A DNA stretch of 64,000 nucleotides from Acanthopleura granulata. Taxonomy: Eukaryota; Mollusca; Polyplacophora; Chitonida; Chitonidae. Under the pieces are notes generated by a model. It was given only the letters and a program-made list of their open reading frames with translations, had not been told where the DNA came from and did no database searches. Below, piece by piece: positions 47,101-57,419 of this stretch. A program made the position numbers and the translations under genes. The stretch covers positions 12,277,766 to 12,341,765 of the forward strand of contig JABBOT010000011.1 of NCBI GenBank assembly GCA_016165875.1, read 5' to 3'. The number at the start of each line of letters is the position of its first letter. The stretch's first letter is position 1.

Positions 47101-50100
47101 TAGTCATACCACTTCATCCACAGGTGTCTTTTCAAAACTGTCAGGCACCAGTTTGCAGTCTTGCATAAGGTTATGTGCCGGACGTGTCAATGACATGTAC
47201 ACCTTTAAACTTACCAAGCTGTCTTAATGCACTTGCCCGGATTGTGTTGGGAACGTCGTCTTCTTTAGCAAAACGCTCGTATGTTTCCTTCGCCTGTTTG
47301 TACTTGCCCTGTGAACAAGAGAAATGTACAACTATGCAAATTCAGACTTGATAATCCAGAATATTAATCTCACATCTTCATTTTTGTATTTTTTTTTTTT
47401 ACATGACCCTCAAGTAACTTGTGCATTTTCTCTTTTCACAAAAGCTTCTTCTTCGCCAACACTTCAGTAGTGAAATGTAATATCCGAAACATTTGATCTG
47501 CCTTGAGGGAGATTCTGCGTCTGAATTATTTCTGGGATTTGTGTGAATTGGGGGAATGGGGGGAGGGGAGAGGGCAGGCATGAGGTGGTGAGGGGAAGAG
47601 GAGGGAGTGAGAGAGTCCTTGCGGTTTAACGTTGTACTTAACTATGTTTCAGTCATGTAACGACGAGGAGTCCTGGTGGATGCATATAGCGTGTCTTCTT
47701 GCAACAAAAGTGCTGCCGCCAATGGAAGATCATGCCAAAGACACCAGAAATGACACCCCATCCAGTCACATTATGCTGACACTGGACTGAACGGCCATGT
47801 TTCCTTGCTCTAACCTCCTAAATGCTGAGTGCCAAATGAGGCAGCAACAAGTGCCATTTTTGAAGTCTTCGGTATGACCTAACCCTGCCCTAAACTTGGA
47901 TCTCCGGACATGTAGGCGGATGCTCTGACCACTAGAACACCAAGGCAGGCAGGAAGAGAAGAGAAGAGGTTCACACAACAGCACAAAAGGAAAGGTAATC
48001 CCAGAACCTCCCTTCAGCTGACACTGCAACACCGATTGCTTCAAGGCTTCATCCTGAGTGCACCAGGCAACCCTAACTCTAATCCTCTACAACAGCTAGA
48101 CAGTCACCAGACAACATTATGATCTGATCAATAGTTAATGCATATTTCTGATCAATCAATCACAGGTTATGTATGCAGCCTGTTTCTGTCTGCACAGGAA
48201 ATTTCATTTTCAGGTATAACACGTCACTGTTCCAGAAAGAATAAGAGAGTCAGCAAGTTTGAAAAACTGTCAGTGAGTTGGCAAATGTGTCATCTGGTTT
48301 TAAACTAATCCTAAATTTGAATAAATTCATTAATAAATACAGGAAGACTTTATCTACGTCTTCTAACCATTTATTGACCGAAGAGCAAAAGCATATGTCA
48401 GGCTTATGCAATGTGAAAAGAATCTTCAGGAAAAACACTTACAATGTATATTAGGTTATTTATTAGACATGATGACAACACGTTTTATTTTGAGAAAATT
48501 ATTCCTGTGATTACATTTTTCCCACCCATGATGTCGGCAAAAAGAAACATTTTGTTTCATAATGTTCCAATCTGAGCCCAGAGGTATGACGTCACAATGC
48601 ATGTATAGTACACTTTTATACTCCTTACTTTCCGTTGATTGATGTAAAATTCATGACCTCTGCGGTGGGCGTAAAAGAAAACGGCAGCATAAAATATGCC
48701 TTTTTATTTCACATTTTCTTCAGTTTTTGCAGCAGCTTAGGTTTTAACACCTTCGCCTTGGTATATGCGAAGGGATTTGACGAGGTACGAAACAAGGTTC
48801 AGCTGTGTCCGGTTACACAACAAACACTGTTGGGGCGGTGTTAAACCCTTAACCAAAAGCTGTGAAAAATTATATCACCTCCCCTCCCATAAGGCACAAA
48901 CACAAGCCCAAGGAAAACAACTCCATTTCACGTCACATGGAAGATGGATCGCAGATTTACCGTGACCTGGTATACGAGTTATAAAAGGCACATCGCTTCC
49001 CCAGATTGAATTTCAGTAGCGAATTACGGCAAAAATTATACCATCATTTCTACCATTATAAAATGAAAGCGGTTATACCAGTTCACCCACATCAGATCAA
49101 TATCGAGGTCAGTATTTCATATCTCTATAACAATGATCTGGCCCCAGCTGTCTGTGGTAAATCCAATATCTGCATGAATACAATTCTAGCCCTATAAACA
49201 CTGCCAGAGCTATTTTCGGTGTCACCAAATGACTGTAGCCTATAAATACTGCAACATATTGACTAATTTTTGACTGGATAGCTCTCTCATGGTAATAAAT
49301 GGAATCTGTCTAATGATTTCTGAAATGGTTATGTCTGAAACGCGCATCTGCTCACAATGTCACAAGTTATCAAAAGTTTTTTCATTGACTATCATTGGTC
49401 TACTTTTTCTTCAGAACAGCTCAAAAAAAGAGTTCATAACACAACTTTCAAAATATCATTACAAAACTGGCTAAGACCATAACCATGGTATCTTGCACAC
49501 TATATAATTTACATAATTGGGGCATTTCGTCCATATCCCTTATTTCTCAAAATTTACACCTATGTAATACCTTCTGTACTGCCCTAATTTTCCTAAATTT
49601 ACAGAAATGGGACACGTTTATTTATTTATTTGATTAGTGCCATATGCTGCACTCAAGAATATTTCACTTATATGACGGTGGCCAGGGTTATGGTGGGAGG
49701 AAACCGAGCAGACCCCGATGGGAAACCCACAACCATCCCCAGGTTGCTGGCAGGCATTCTAACATGCAGCCGAAGAGGGAAGCCAGCCTGAGCAGGACTT
49801 GAACTCACAGGTACCACATTAGTGAGAAGCACCTGGGAGAGGAAAATGGGACGTGTATGTTAACTAATGAACTACTACGAGTAGTATGTAAGTCCACTGC
49901 CTTAATTAGTAAAACTTTGCATGAAACCTTACTTACCTGAACTTCGAGTAAATGAGCAATGTGAAAGCGAACTGAAAAGAAAATGAAGTTCAATAACAGT
50001 TCCACATTTTACATAAGAGTTAAACAATTAAAATTCATTCATTCAAATTTTCTATATTATAAGTGTGTACTTTAACTGTGTTGGAAATAAAGTATGAATT

Positions 50101-52370
50101 ATTCTGGCTACTAATTTTGTTAGTATGAAAAACTGAATGTCAAGTGTATGCGTACCAAAGAAAGATCTATTTGCAATTACATGAATATCTGGTATTAAAG
50201 TGAAAGACAGCGCACATTCTAAGTTAAGTTTCCCAAAAAGGTTGGACAATAGTATGTTCATTTCAGTAGAGTATTTTTTCTAACCAGCACAGTGGAAACT
50301 GACATCTGACCATGCTCCGCAATCTAACATGAAACGCAGCCTTCCTGTCTGGGCTCTGACATTCTAATTATTCCAAGCGTGGAACACTCGTCAACAGGGA
50401 TTGTAGTAAGCTGCTAGGGTTGTATTTGAAACTTAAGTATATATGTGAATTTATAACATAAAATGATCCAGAATCTTACTCTCACGATACAAGGGCCTGG
50501 AAATACTTTGCAGTGTTGTTAACACGTCTTGTTATAGTTAAAACACACAACATTAAAACATGTCCCTATGTTATTACATGTTACACTGACAGTCAACTCG
50601 AAAGATTTACGTCACAGCTTATGAAAAGCTGATATCTCCTAGCTCTCTGACTGGTCAGTCTCTCAAAAGCTTATAAGCATGGTTGTCCTCAGAACCCCAG
50701 CCAGCAGAAAAATATTCCACATTTCAAACGAAGATAATTCAGCAATGAATTCATACAAATTCAAACAGCTTTTTGCATTCAAGAGAGAATTTCATAATCT
50801 TCTACACGAACTATGCCTGAGTCATGAGCTGTCTTTCGCTTTAAAGAATCCCCACAGCTGAATTTAGGAGTAACTTGCCTGCCAGCAGAAACACAACACT
50901 TCATATACATCCCCATCCCTTTTCAACAGTTAGTGTCTTTTTTTTTTCAGTAAGATGCACAAAGTATTTTTTTTTTTTTTTTTGGACAGTATGTTACCTT
51001 AAACCAAATGGAAAACTATAGTTGAAATCGAAGAACTGTCAAGGTGCATGTGATTTCATTTATATACTATACTCACTTTCAGGTTTGGATAAAGTTCCTC
51101 GAGTTGAATCAGAAAGAGCTAAGCGGAAATGCTGCAATCAAAAATACATCGAGTCAGTTAACAACATTCACTTATTTATTTATTTGATTGCTGCTTTACA
51201 TCGTACTCAAGAATATTTCACTTATACCGTGGCGGTGGGAGCAGACCGGACAGAAGCCCACAACCATGTCCAGGTTGCTGGCAGACCTTTCCACATACTG
51301 TAATTCTTCAACCTTTTCGCATGCTTGCAAGGCGTTTATTCCAGCATATTCTGAAGCCATTATTTTGTGTTCACTGATGAAATTATCCTTTTTGTGAAGC
51401 CAGATTAAAACCATGCATCAATTGCACTGAAAGTTACTCTTTCACATGCGAAAAGGTTGAGAAATTAGGGCACAATCGCTGTTAGCATTGAGTCTAAGTT
51501 TTCAGACCACAACAAAGAAAACATATAAAATGTTTACTGTAGCATTCTATAGCTCCAAATCATTTATACATGTACCTTACAGAAAGGAAAAGGAACCTAA
51601 TGAATTCTGCTAACACGTAATGCAAATGTAACATTTTGGTTCTTCTCCACTGTTACCCTGATTAGGGCTTCATACAGCTGATAAGGAGACCACAATTTTG
51701 TTTTTGAAGAGAAAAATCAGCTTCATGTGGAGTGCACTGCAGAGGGCCATTTCTTAACACACCAATTTCTTGTTGTTGGACCAATCAAGTGGCTTGTACT
51801 TCCCATCGGCCCACTGACAGTTTTGGTCAGGTATGCGATGCTACTGGACGGATTGGACGCTGGTTTAGTTGAACAGATTTCAATGAAAGGACATCTAAAG
51901 GGTCAATTATTCTTTCCTTCAAGATTTCACTATGTTATGATAATATCATGATGGGTCAGTCACTGAGAAAACTGGTAAGATAAGACGCATTAGATGGAAT
52001 GCCGCCGTAGAAAATAGCAAACGACTGCACAGTTCGAATTTCACAAACTTCATAAAACTGGAGATAATTGTTCTCCTGTCGTCAATAACCTAGGAGTTCA
52101 CTGCTGTGTCAAAGTTATGCCACACTGTTAAAGTTATGACAATATGTGCCAATCCTGACTGTCAAAATCATAGTACTGTGTCAAAATTACGACAGCCTGT
52201 CAAAGTCAAAATCGTGTTGAAAGTCCACCAAAATGCCTCACTGTCTCACCTTATGGCTAGCGTCGTATTTAGCAATGACTTTGAACATCAACCCCAGTCT
52301 CACGTGCACTTCTATAGCTTGTGCAAAGCCCGGGTCCACATACAGTACTTGCTGGAAAGACTTGATGGCT
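26139..52370 (-). CDS. KDM6A: KDM6A/UTX-type histone H3K27 demethylase, N-terminus missing (about 1346 aa visible)
   Basis: Coding exons in transcript order: 52250-52370, 51077-51131, 49937-49971, 47215-47308, 46082-46208, 45445-45543, 44168-44334, 43528-43612, 42793-42883, 42380-42553, 41769-41879, 41190-41294, 39539-40847, 38018-38133, 37393-37492, 36439-36509, 35628-35759, 34090-34166, 33440-33548, 32769-32868, 32166-32280, 31062-31206, 30069-30253, 28950-29076, 27271-27438, 26139-26162. All join in frame with GT-AG ends. Residue 1 is the first full codon at 52369. Order: TPRs (1-232), basic cluster, low-complexity linker (about 340-860), JmjC (about 1020-1245), zinc-binding region and C-terminus. 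UTX removes di- and trimethyl marks from H3K27 using Fe(II) and 2-oxoglutarate, in the nucleus with the MLL3/4 complex. Invertebrates usually have one gene for vertebrate UTX/UTY/JMJD3; the TPRs make this UTX-like. The 42380 donor (GTAAAT) is chosen by phase. Confidence 0.95.
26354..26588 (-). mobile_element. tRNA-derived SINE, family A, antisense copy
   Basis: In the last KDM6A intron. TTTATTGGTGTTTTACACC, AAGAATATTTCACTTG, GGTGGGAGGAAACCAGGCAG, TTGCTGACAGACCTTCCCAC, then the head end GGGTCATTATGCTGCGCTAG. Nearly full length. Confidence 0.8.
27745..28690. repeat. 58-bp minisatellite, about 16 copies, in a KDM6A intron
   Basis: The unit contains CCAAGCCAAACAAGTTCAAC, AGCATTCAAAACTAAATAAA and CTTTAGGTGAACAGT. 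Copies are nearly identical; one near 28140-28175 has short deletions. Degenerate related words continue to about 28850. Confidence 0.93.
29150..29645. repeat. 64-bp minisatellite, about 7.5 copies, in a KDM6A intron
   Basis: The unit contains GAAGGTAGGCAGATATCCTT, CGAGTGTCCTACCCATATAG and GAAAGGTGTATTGAGGTTTG. It starts about 75 bp from the exon at 28950-29076. Minus-strand open frames here simply follow the repeat. Confidence 0.9.
30788..30862. repeat. Short tandem repeat, about 20-bp unit
   Basis: Three to four copies of AAAGTTGCAAAACTTGC-ACAA-like units, in the intron between exons 30253 and 31062. Confidence 0.6.
31310..31445 (+). repeat. Interspersed repeat shared with 48510-48620
   Basis: TAAGAAACGTTTTATTTTAT, GTTCCAATCTGATCTCAGCAG and ATGACGTCGTCATGCAAG parallel the words AAGAAACATTTTGTTTCAT, GTTCCAATCTGAGCCCAGAG and ATGACGTCACAATGCATG at 48540-48605, in the same orientation. 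Confidence 0.5.
32956..33118 (-). mobile_element. tRNA-derived SINE, family A, degraded antisense copy
   Basis: TTTATTTATTCGACTGGTGT, ATGGTGGGAGGACCC and CATGTTGCTAGAAGAC keep the family order with many changes. In the intron between exons 32868 and 33440. Confidence 0.65.
33605..34065. repeat. 39-bp minisatellite, about 12 copies, filling a KDM6A intron
   Basis: The unit contains GGAGTGTAAGATAAGGAATG and TACAGTTTCTCTTTCTCTG. It occupies nearly all of the 541-bp intron 33549-34089. Since 39 is a multiple of 3, a 172-codon minus-strand frame stays open, but it is out of frame with the upstream exon, which meets a stop (TAA) immediately past its donor. Confidence 0.93.
34238..34447. repeat. 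Short minisatellite, 20-22-bp unit, about 9 copies
   Basis: Unit ATCTCAGCC(CC)ATCATGGCAAT, in the intron just upstream of exon 34090-34166, followed by a short SINE tail fragment at 34446-34475. Confidence 0.88.
35205..35575 (-). repeat. Interspersed repeat, copy 2 (matches 6225-6760 reversed)
   Basis: Reverse complement carries TCTAACTCAGTAAAAATGGC, CTTTTGATTTTCACCACC, TTATGACACAAAGTCAAC, CTTTGAGGCTTATAATCTG and CAGCAGGACCATATGACGTC in the same order as copy 1. It lies beside KDM6A exon 35628-35759. Confidence 0.6.
36515..36985. repeat. 85-bp minisatellite, about 5 copies, next to a KDM6A splice acceptor
   Basis: The unit contains CGAAACACAACAGATTCAAG, TGAACAATGATGTCAGGGTA and ACAGAAGGGCTTGTCATAAA. 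The first copy overlaps the acceptor region of exon 36439-36509 (plus strand CTGAAACACAGCATATTCAAG). Confidence 0.92.
37120..37241 (+). mobile_element. tRNA-derived SINE, family A, truncated sense copy
   Basis: GATGGTTGTGGGTTTTCCCTC, GAAATATTCTTGAAAATGAC and the tail CATAAAACACCAATAAATAA. Head missing. Confidence 0.65.
38160..38213 (-). mobile_element. SINE family A tail fragment
   Basis: TTCATTTATTTGATTGGTGTTT, TACTCGACAATATTTCA; only the tail end is left. Confidence 0.55.
38214..39538 (-). other. KDM6A intron (rest), no gene recognised
   Basis: Lies between exons 38018-38133 and 39539-40847. The 98-codon plus-strand open frame at 38785-39081 has no recognisable family. Confidence 0.6.
41542..41749 (-). 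mobile_element. MITE-like element with inverted ends, copy 2
   Basis: Ends TTAATTCCTCAATCTTTTTTC and CATGCGAGAAGGCTGAAGAA are inverted relatives. The interior AATAATGCCCTAGGAATATG matches the reverse of the other copies. It sits in the KDM6A intron between exons 41294 and 41769. Confidence 0.55.
41996..42150 (-). mobile_element. tRNA-derived SINE, family A, degraded antisense copy
   Basis: TTTATTTATCTA, then AACCAGTGTTATGGTGGGAG, CAGAGCCCCCC and GCTGGCAGACCTTCCCATGT keep the family order. Confidence 0.6.
44080..44180 (-). repeat. KDM6A: Tandem triplication of a KDM6A exon end and splice donor
   Basis: On the minus strand CTTCTAGAG|GTAAGCAC occurs three times, with donors at 44167, 44122 and 44079 (spacings 45 and 43). 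The first ends exon 44168-44334. Using the second adds 15 in-frame residues (GKHTP...DASR); the third frame soon meets a stop. Confidence 0.8.
44343..45290. repeat. 34-bp minisatellite, about 20 copies plus degenerate copies
   Basis: The unit contains GATTAGACTTAAAGGCAACA and ATCAACAGTACAGT; the first copies read GGGGCAACAAACAAGAGCAC. It begins within about 10 bp of the acceptor of exon 44168-44334 and becomes degenerate from about 45040. Confidence 0.92.
45587..45842 (-). mobile_element. tRNA-derived SINE, family A, antisense copy
   Basis: ATTTATTAGATTGGTGTTTT, AAGAATATTTCACTTATAAG, GGTGGGAGGAAACGGGACAG, GCAGGTTGCTGGCAGACTTT and GAATTGGACTTGAACGCACA (reverse of the box-B region). Nearly full length. 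Confidence 0.8.
46563..46775 (-). mobile_element. MITE-like element with inverted ends, copy 3
   Basis: Ends TTAATTCTTGAACCCTTTC and AACATGAAAAAATGTTAAAA; interior CAATAATGCCATCAGAATATG matches the other copies. Confidence 0.5.
47690..47945 (-). mobile_element. tRNA-derived SINE, family B, antisense copy
   Basis: TGCTGCCGCCAATGGAAGAT, CCAGTCACATTATGCTGACA, GTTTCCTTGCTCTAACCTCC and CTCTGACCACTAGAACACCA are the reverse of the family B body and head seen near CMC4. Confidence 0.7.
48510..48620 (+). repeat. Interspersed repeat shared with 31310-31445
   Basis: Same ordered words as the copy at 31310-31445, including a complete TGACGTCA at about 48588. Confidence 0.5.
49616..49832 (-). mobile_element. 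tRNA-derived SINE, family A, antisense copy
   Basis: TTTATTTATTTATTTGATTAG, AAGAATATTTCACTTATATG, GGTTATGGTGGGAGGAAACC, CCAGGTTGCTGGCAGGCATT and GCAGGACTTGAACTCACAGG. In the intron between exons 47308 and 49937. Confidence 0.8.
51169..51300 (-). mobile_element. tRNA-derived SINE, family A, truncated antisense copy
   Basis: TTATTTATTTATTTGATTGC, AAGAATATTTCACTTATACC and CCAGGTTGCTGGCAGACCTT. It directly abuts the MITE-like element at 51301, 38 bp from KDM6A exon 51077-51131. Confidence 0.7.
51301..51467. mobile_element. MITE-like element with inverted ends, copy 4 (best ends)
   Basis: Left end TAATTCTTCAACCTTTTCGC and right end CATGCGAAAAGGTTGAGAAA TTA are clear inverted repeats; the interior has GCATATTCTGAAGCCATTAT. 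No coding capacity. Confidence 0.65.
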
Positions 52371-53389
52371 CTGCAAAATACAAACAGCACATGGGAATAA
52401 GGTACATGTAGACGTTCCATTTCGGGGAGCTCAAGTAAGCAGCCTTACAACTGAAACTGTAGGGTTAACACTGCACTTTGTCACACCACAAGAACACCTT
52501 GCCTCTACCATGTTGGAGGAGTTGCATTCATCCAACATGGCTACAGGACAGGTCACAAACTATCTGGACTCAAATGTAGACTGGTCAAGAAATTATGATA
52601 TGTAGCAAAAGAAGTAAATTCACATCCCACAGTAAATACTTGTTATGGCATTAATCGCATACTTATAAGGGGTTGATTTTGAAGAATGGTATATTACGAG
52701 TGTATTTGGTGCAGTTATTGCCCGGAAATCAAAAAGATGACTGAAGGCGATAACAAAATTAACACCCCTTGCTTTCTCTAGCAGCAGCACCGGATAACAA
52801 ATGAAGTGGGGCTGCAATAAACATGACAGAGACAAGGTAACATTGCCATCATATTACCTGACATTCACACAATAGAAGTCTGACATGTGTCGCAACACTT
52901 TAGTAACGGATCAATGCGAGTAGAACAGATCCCAAATAAGTCGTAAGGCTTCACCTGGAGGCGTAACTCGATTCACACAGAGCTGAAGCCAACAAAGGCC
53001 TTATAATATAGGGAATAAACGCTATAGTGAAATCACAGGGGTAGCTGGATTTACCTACCAGGTAACCTTACCATCAACACATATAAGGTTGTATTGTCTG
53101 TAGGTTTCGAAATCAACAAGATCACACTAACCTTATTCTGTCTTAACCGGAAAATATGGTATCTTTAATACTGCTAGGCCATCATCAAATATATATTTGT
53201 TGTGAGTAACCTGCATGATCCTCCAAAAAAGAGTCCTACTCAAAAGTTTTTACTTGGCATTTTATATAGAATTTCCTCTTTCTTTTAGTTTTCTCTCCAA
53301 ATCAATTTCTTTACATTTCTTACCTATTTCATTCGGAAGAATAAAAAAAAATTATTTCCTTTTGTCCTAACCCTATTTCTGTGATGGGG

Positions 53390-53640
53390 TTTTGAACAGA
53401 GCTTAAGTGACAGAAGGATATGGTTTAACAGACAGAAGAATAGGGGTTAGTGACAAAAGAATAAGGATTATATGACAGAGGGATAACAAAAACTGACAGA
53501 AGTTACAGCAGCAAATGACAGCAGAAGAGGATGTACTGAAAATGCATCAGGTTTAACTGACAGCAGCATAAGGTGCAACTGACAGCAGCATGAGGTGCAA
53601 CTCACAGCAGCATGGAGTGCAACTGAGAGAAAGGAGATTT
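53390..53640. repeat. Degenerate tandem repeat, roughly 22-bp unit
   Basis: Repeated GACAGAAGAATA... and CTGACAGCAGCATAAGGTGCAA words; the last three copies are the clearest. Confidence 0.6.
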
Positions 53641-54489
53641 AAATTTGCATCTTGCTAAAATTGAATTAAATGTTTGTAAAAAAAAAATACACAGGGGGTA
53701 ATAACAACATACAAAGAAGGACAAAATAAAGAGCCCTGAAAAATTACAAGATTAGAAGTGGAAATGAAAATATACAAAGAAGTAGTGTTGTACATTAGCA
53801 AATGAGTAGTTCTTGCAGCCAGTACAATAGGGCCATTAAAGAAAAAAACAAAATAGAGAGAATTACAAACAAAGGCCTGTCAAACGGCTTTGTCAACAGC
53901 TTGTCTGCAGGTCAAGACAAGCAGTCGTTTACTCTGGATTCTTAACTAATCAGGTGGAAAGGTTTACTCGGTAAACAAGGATGACCCCGATGTATGACCC
54001 CTGCTTAGTGTCGGGTCAATGCTGTGTGTAGGCTGCTTGGTGTCGGGTCAATGCTGTGTTTAGGCTGATAGACTCAAGCACAAATGCGGGTACTACATAC
54101 ACCACAGCTTGCTACATACACTAACTACTCTCGCTAGTAGTGATTCTCTTTAAAGGATTAAGAGGTAATTCAACATGCAAATGATGCAAGTAATTCAGTC
54201 TGGCAAACTGTTTAGAATTAAATGTCTTCGTTGGATATATAAAGTACTCTTGCAAGTGGTTTTAAATAATACATAAAAAAAGCTAACAGAATTCAGTAAT
54301 TGTTCTACTAGCAGGTCTGGCAGGGTAGAACTTGCACATTGCAGCTTGGCAACTGTAACGCATGCCTGACACAGAGTTTAACTTATCTCACCTGATAATT
54401 ACTGGATAAATATTATCCGCTGCCTGATAAATTTAACGTGAACAGAAACATGTTCCATTCTGCAGCGCCATTCATTGTCTTTAAACACG

Positions 54490-55665
54490 AAGTACTGCAC
54501 ATCACATCGACATCCGGCACGAAGTACCACACATCACATCGATGTCCAACACAAAGTACAGCATATCACAGACGTCCGACACAAAGTACCGCACATCACA
54601 TTGACATCCGACACAAAGTACTGCACATCACATCAACGTCCAACACAAAGTACTACACATCACATCAACGTCCAACACAAAGTACTGCACATCACATCGA
54701 CGTCCAATACAAAGTACTGCACATCAAATCAACGACTGACACAAAGTACTGCACATCACAATGACATCCAACACAAAGTACTGCACATCACATCCGACAC
54801 AAAGTACTGCACATCACATTGACATCCGACACAAAGTACTGCACATCACATCACATCCAACACAAAGTACTGCACATCACATCGACTTCCGACACAAAGT
54901 AATGCACATCCCATTGACTTCCGACACAAAGTACTGCACATCACATCGACGTCCAACACAAAGTACTGCACAACACATCGATGTCCAACACAAAGTACTG
55001 CACATCATATCGATGTCCGACGCAAAGTACTGCACATCACATTGACGTCCGACACAAAGTACTGCACATCACATTGATGTCCAACATAAATTACTGCACA
55101 TCACATCGACGTCCGACACAAAGTACTGCACATCACATCGATGTCCAACACAAAGTACTGCACATCATATCGATGTCTGACGCAAAGTACTGCACATCAC
55201 ATTGACGTCCGACACAAAGTACTGCACATCACATTGATGTCCAACATAAAGTACTGCACATCACATTGATGTCCAACATAAAGTACTGCACATCACATCG
55301 ATGTCCAACACAAAGTACTGCACATCATATCGATGTCCGACGCAAAGTACTGCACATCACATTGACGTCCGACACAAAGTACTGCACATCACATTGACGT
55401 CCGACACAAAGTACAGCACATCACATTGACGTCCGACACAAAGTACAGCACATCACATTGACGTCCGACACAAAGTACTGCACATCACATTGATGTCCAA
55501 CATAAAGTACTGCACATCACATCGACGTCCGACGCAAAGTACTGCACATCACACTGACGTCCAACACAAAGTACTGCACATCACATTGACATCCAACACA
55601 AAGACTGCACATGACATCGACGTCCAACACAAAGTACTGCACATCACATCGACGCCCGACTCACT
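54490..55665. repeat. 32-bp minisatellite, about 37 copies
   Basis: Unit ACATCACATCGACGTCCGAC plus ACAAAGTACTGC, with ATTGATGTCCAACATA-type variants. All three plus frames stay open for long stretches, giving overlapping repetitive open frames that are not credible genes. Upstream of, or inside the first introns of, KDM6A. Confidence 0.93.
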
Positions 55666-57024
55666 TATCCACTGAATCTACAGTACTTTGTGTTAAGAAT
55701 AACTCAACTTCTAAGTGTTCTTCAAACAAAGTGACGTTATAACTGAGACTCTTATCGACATTGTCATTCACAGTACAGTTAATTTTTTCATCTTGAAGTC
55801 TACCTCTTTTCAGAGTAAGTTTTCAAGATGTCCAAAGTCATCTAAATAATCCCACAGTATCCACCCCACCCTACCCCCACCCCCATGTCGTCAGCCAACC
55901 TAAAAATTAAACTGCCCTGAAATGACCACTGACCTACCCTCACGTTTACTCTACTACAACCCCCAATAATTCAGGCATGGACATCCCCACCTCTTGGCTA
56001 AGCACCCTGCTCCTTCCTGTACAACCCCTGCCCCTTGAGGTCCACAGTGAGCTGTGACAATGTCTGAAATGTCTGAAATATCTGAAATCAACACAAAGGC
56101 AAAAAGGAGAGAACCTACCTAAACAAAGAAAAGCCAGCATTGCCTAGAGCTCAGTTGAAGTAGGGAGTAAGTAAAAATGGGGTGGTGGGTGGTGGGGGGC
56201 AGGGGGCAGGGAAGAGAGCAGACAGATGCAAGGGGCTACCCAGTTACAAGTTCCTCTGGAGCAACTAGCTCTCTCTTTGTTCTGTGCCTCAGTCACATGG
56301 TCTGTGTCACTGCTGCATGAAATATATATAACCTCCACTCAGTGTCAGGACAGCAGCCTGAAGGGGTTAGGACATGGGATACTGCAAGCAGATTTCCACA
56401 GCTTGCCTGACAGTAGCTGAAACCACACACTAGAAGACAGTATTGCTTTAGGAGGGGAAGGGCTGGTGGGTGAGGGTGGGTAACCACAGCATGGAGTAGT
56501 GTAGTCACAGTCATCCACTTCCATGTATGCATTACTGCAGTTGTTAGAACAGGAAATGATGACAACTACATGTAAACTGTCATGTATACCCTAGTAGTGG
56601 ATTCGTCCTCTCGACATGTTATTTTCCCCTCTACAAACAACGGAAAGCAAATATGTCCCGACCAAAAGCCACAGAAAACGCACGATAAATTACACATGAT
56701 ATGATGGAAGAAGTTAAGACACACGAGCCATTTGCCAGAGGCAATCAGAACTTTTCTACTGACTTGTCAATGGACAATGGCAGCTACCTGTGCCAGCATT
56801 TGGGGCTTTGTTGTGGGAGTAAGACAAACAGACACTCCCCCACCCCACTCCCCGCTAGTACACATACACCACAAGATAAAGGAAGTAGCATTCCACACAG
56901 GAGTACACATGGCAATCACAGATTGTACATCTGGTATTGCGTTACACATACTACTGAATACCACACACCAGTTTTCTGTGTCCATTCCTACCTCCCTCCT
57001 AGGTCCTGGTATCACAGCACTTAA

Positions 57025-57310
57025 CTAATACTACTCAATGCCAACACCATTTGTTCTTATTCACAGATTTCTTACATCACCTCCCTCTCCCCCACCCTCT
57101 CCATAAACTTGGTCCATGTCAATTCATAAAAGACACTACTCAATTACCACTACCTTTTGTTCTTATTCACAGATTTCTTACATCACCCCCCTCTCCCCCA
57201 CCCTCTCCATATACCTGTCCCATGTTAATTCATACTACTCAATCCCAGCACCATTTGCTTTTATTCACAGATTTCTCCCCCACTCCCCACCCTCATACAC
57301 CTGTCTATAT
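57025..57310. repeat. C/T-rich tandem repeat, about 107-bp unit, 2.5-3 copies
   Basis: CACAGATTTCTTACATCACC followed by CCTCTCCCCCACCCTCTCCAT recurs at about 57063, 57170 and, truncated, 57267. Confidence 0.75.
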
Positions 57311-57419
57311 TAATTACATATGTTGTAGGACAGGAACTCTCACATCAGGCTTGTACTCCTGGTTTTCCAGCTTCTGGGTTTGACGATGTGTGTAAACAGG
57401 AGTTCTTACTCCCTGATGT

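Larger units (their letters stand above)
42793..52370 (-). other. KDM6A: KDM6A TPR block (exons 52250 to 42793)
   Basis: Nine exons encode residues 1-291. Recognisable UTX peptides are [12 protein letters not shown] and LGLMFKVI (52250-52370), HFRLALSDS (51077-51131), [10 protein letters not shown] (49937-49971), [20 protein letters not shown] and [10 protein letters not shown] (46082-46208), [13 protein letters not shown] (45445-45543) and [20 protein letters not shown] (44168-44334). The block ends with [20 protein letters not shown] (42793-42883), which follows the TPRs in UTX. The repeats form a helical scaffold for partner binding. The first repeats, which in UTX precede the 52250 exon, are not seen. 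Confidence 0.93.

Noticed and set aside
54438..55675. Overlapping repetitive open frames in all three plus frames
   Set aside because: A stop-free 32-bp minisatellite opens every frame; no coding evidence.
56701..57383. Several plus-strand open frames of about 100 codons
   Set aside because: Located in C/T-rich tandem repeats that lack stops by composition.
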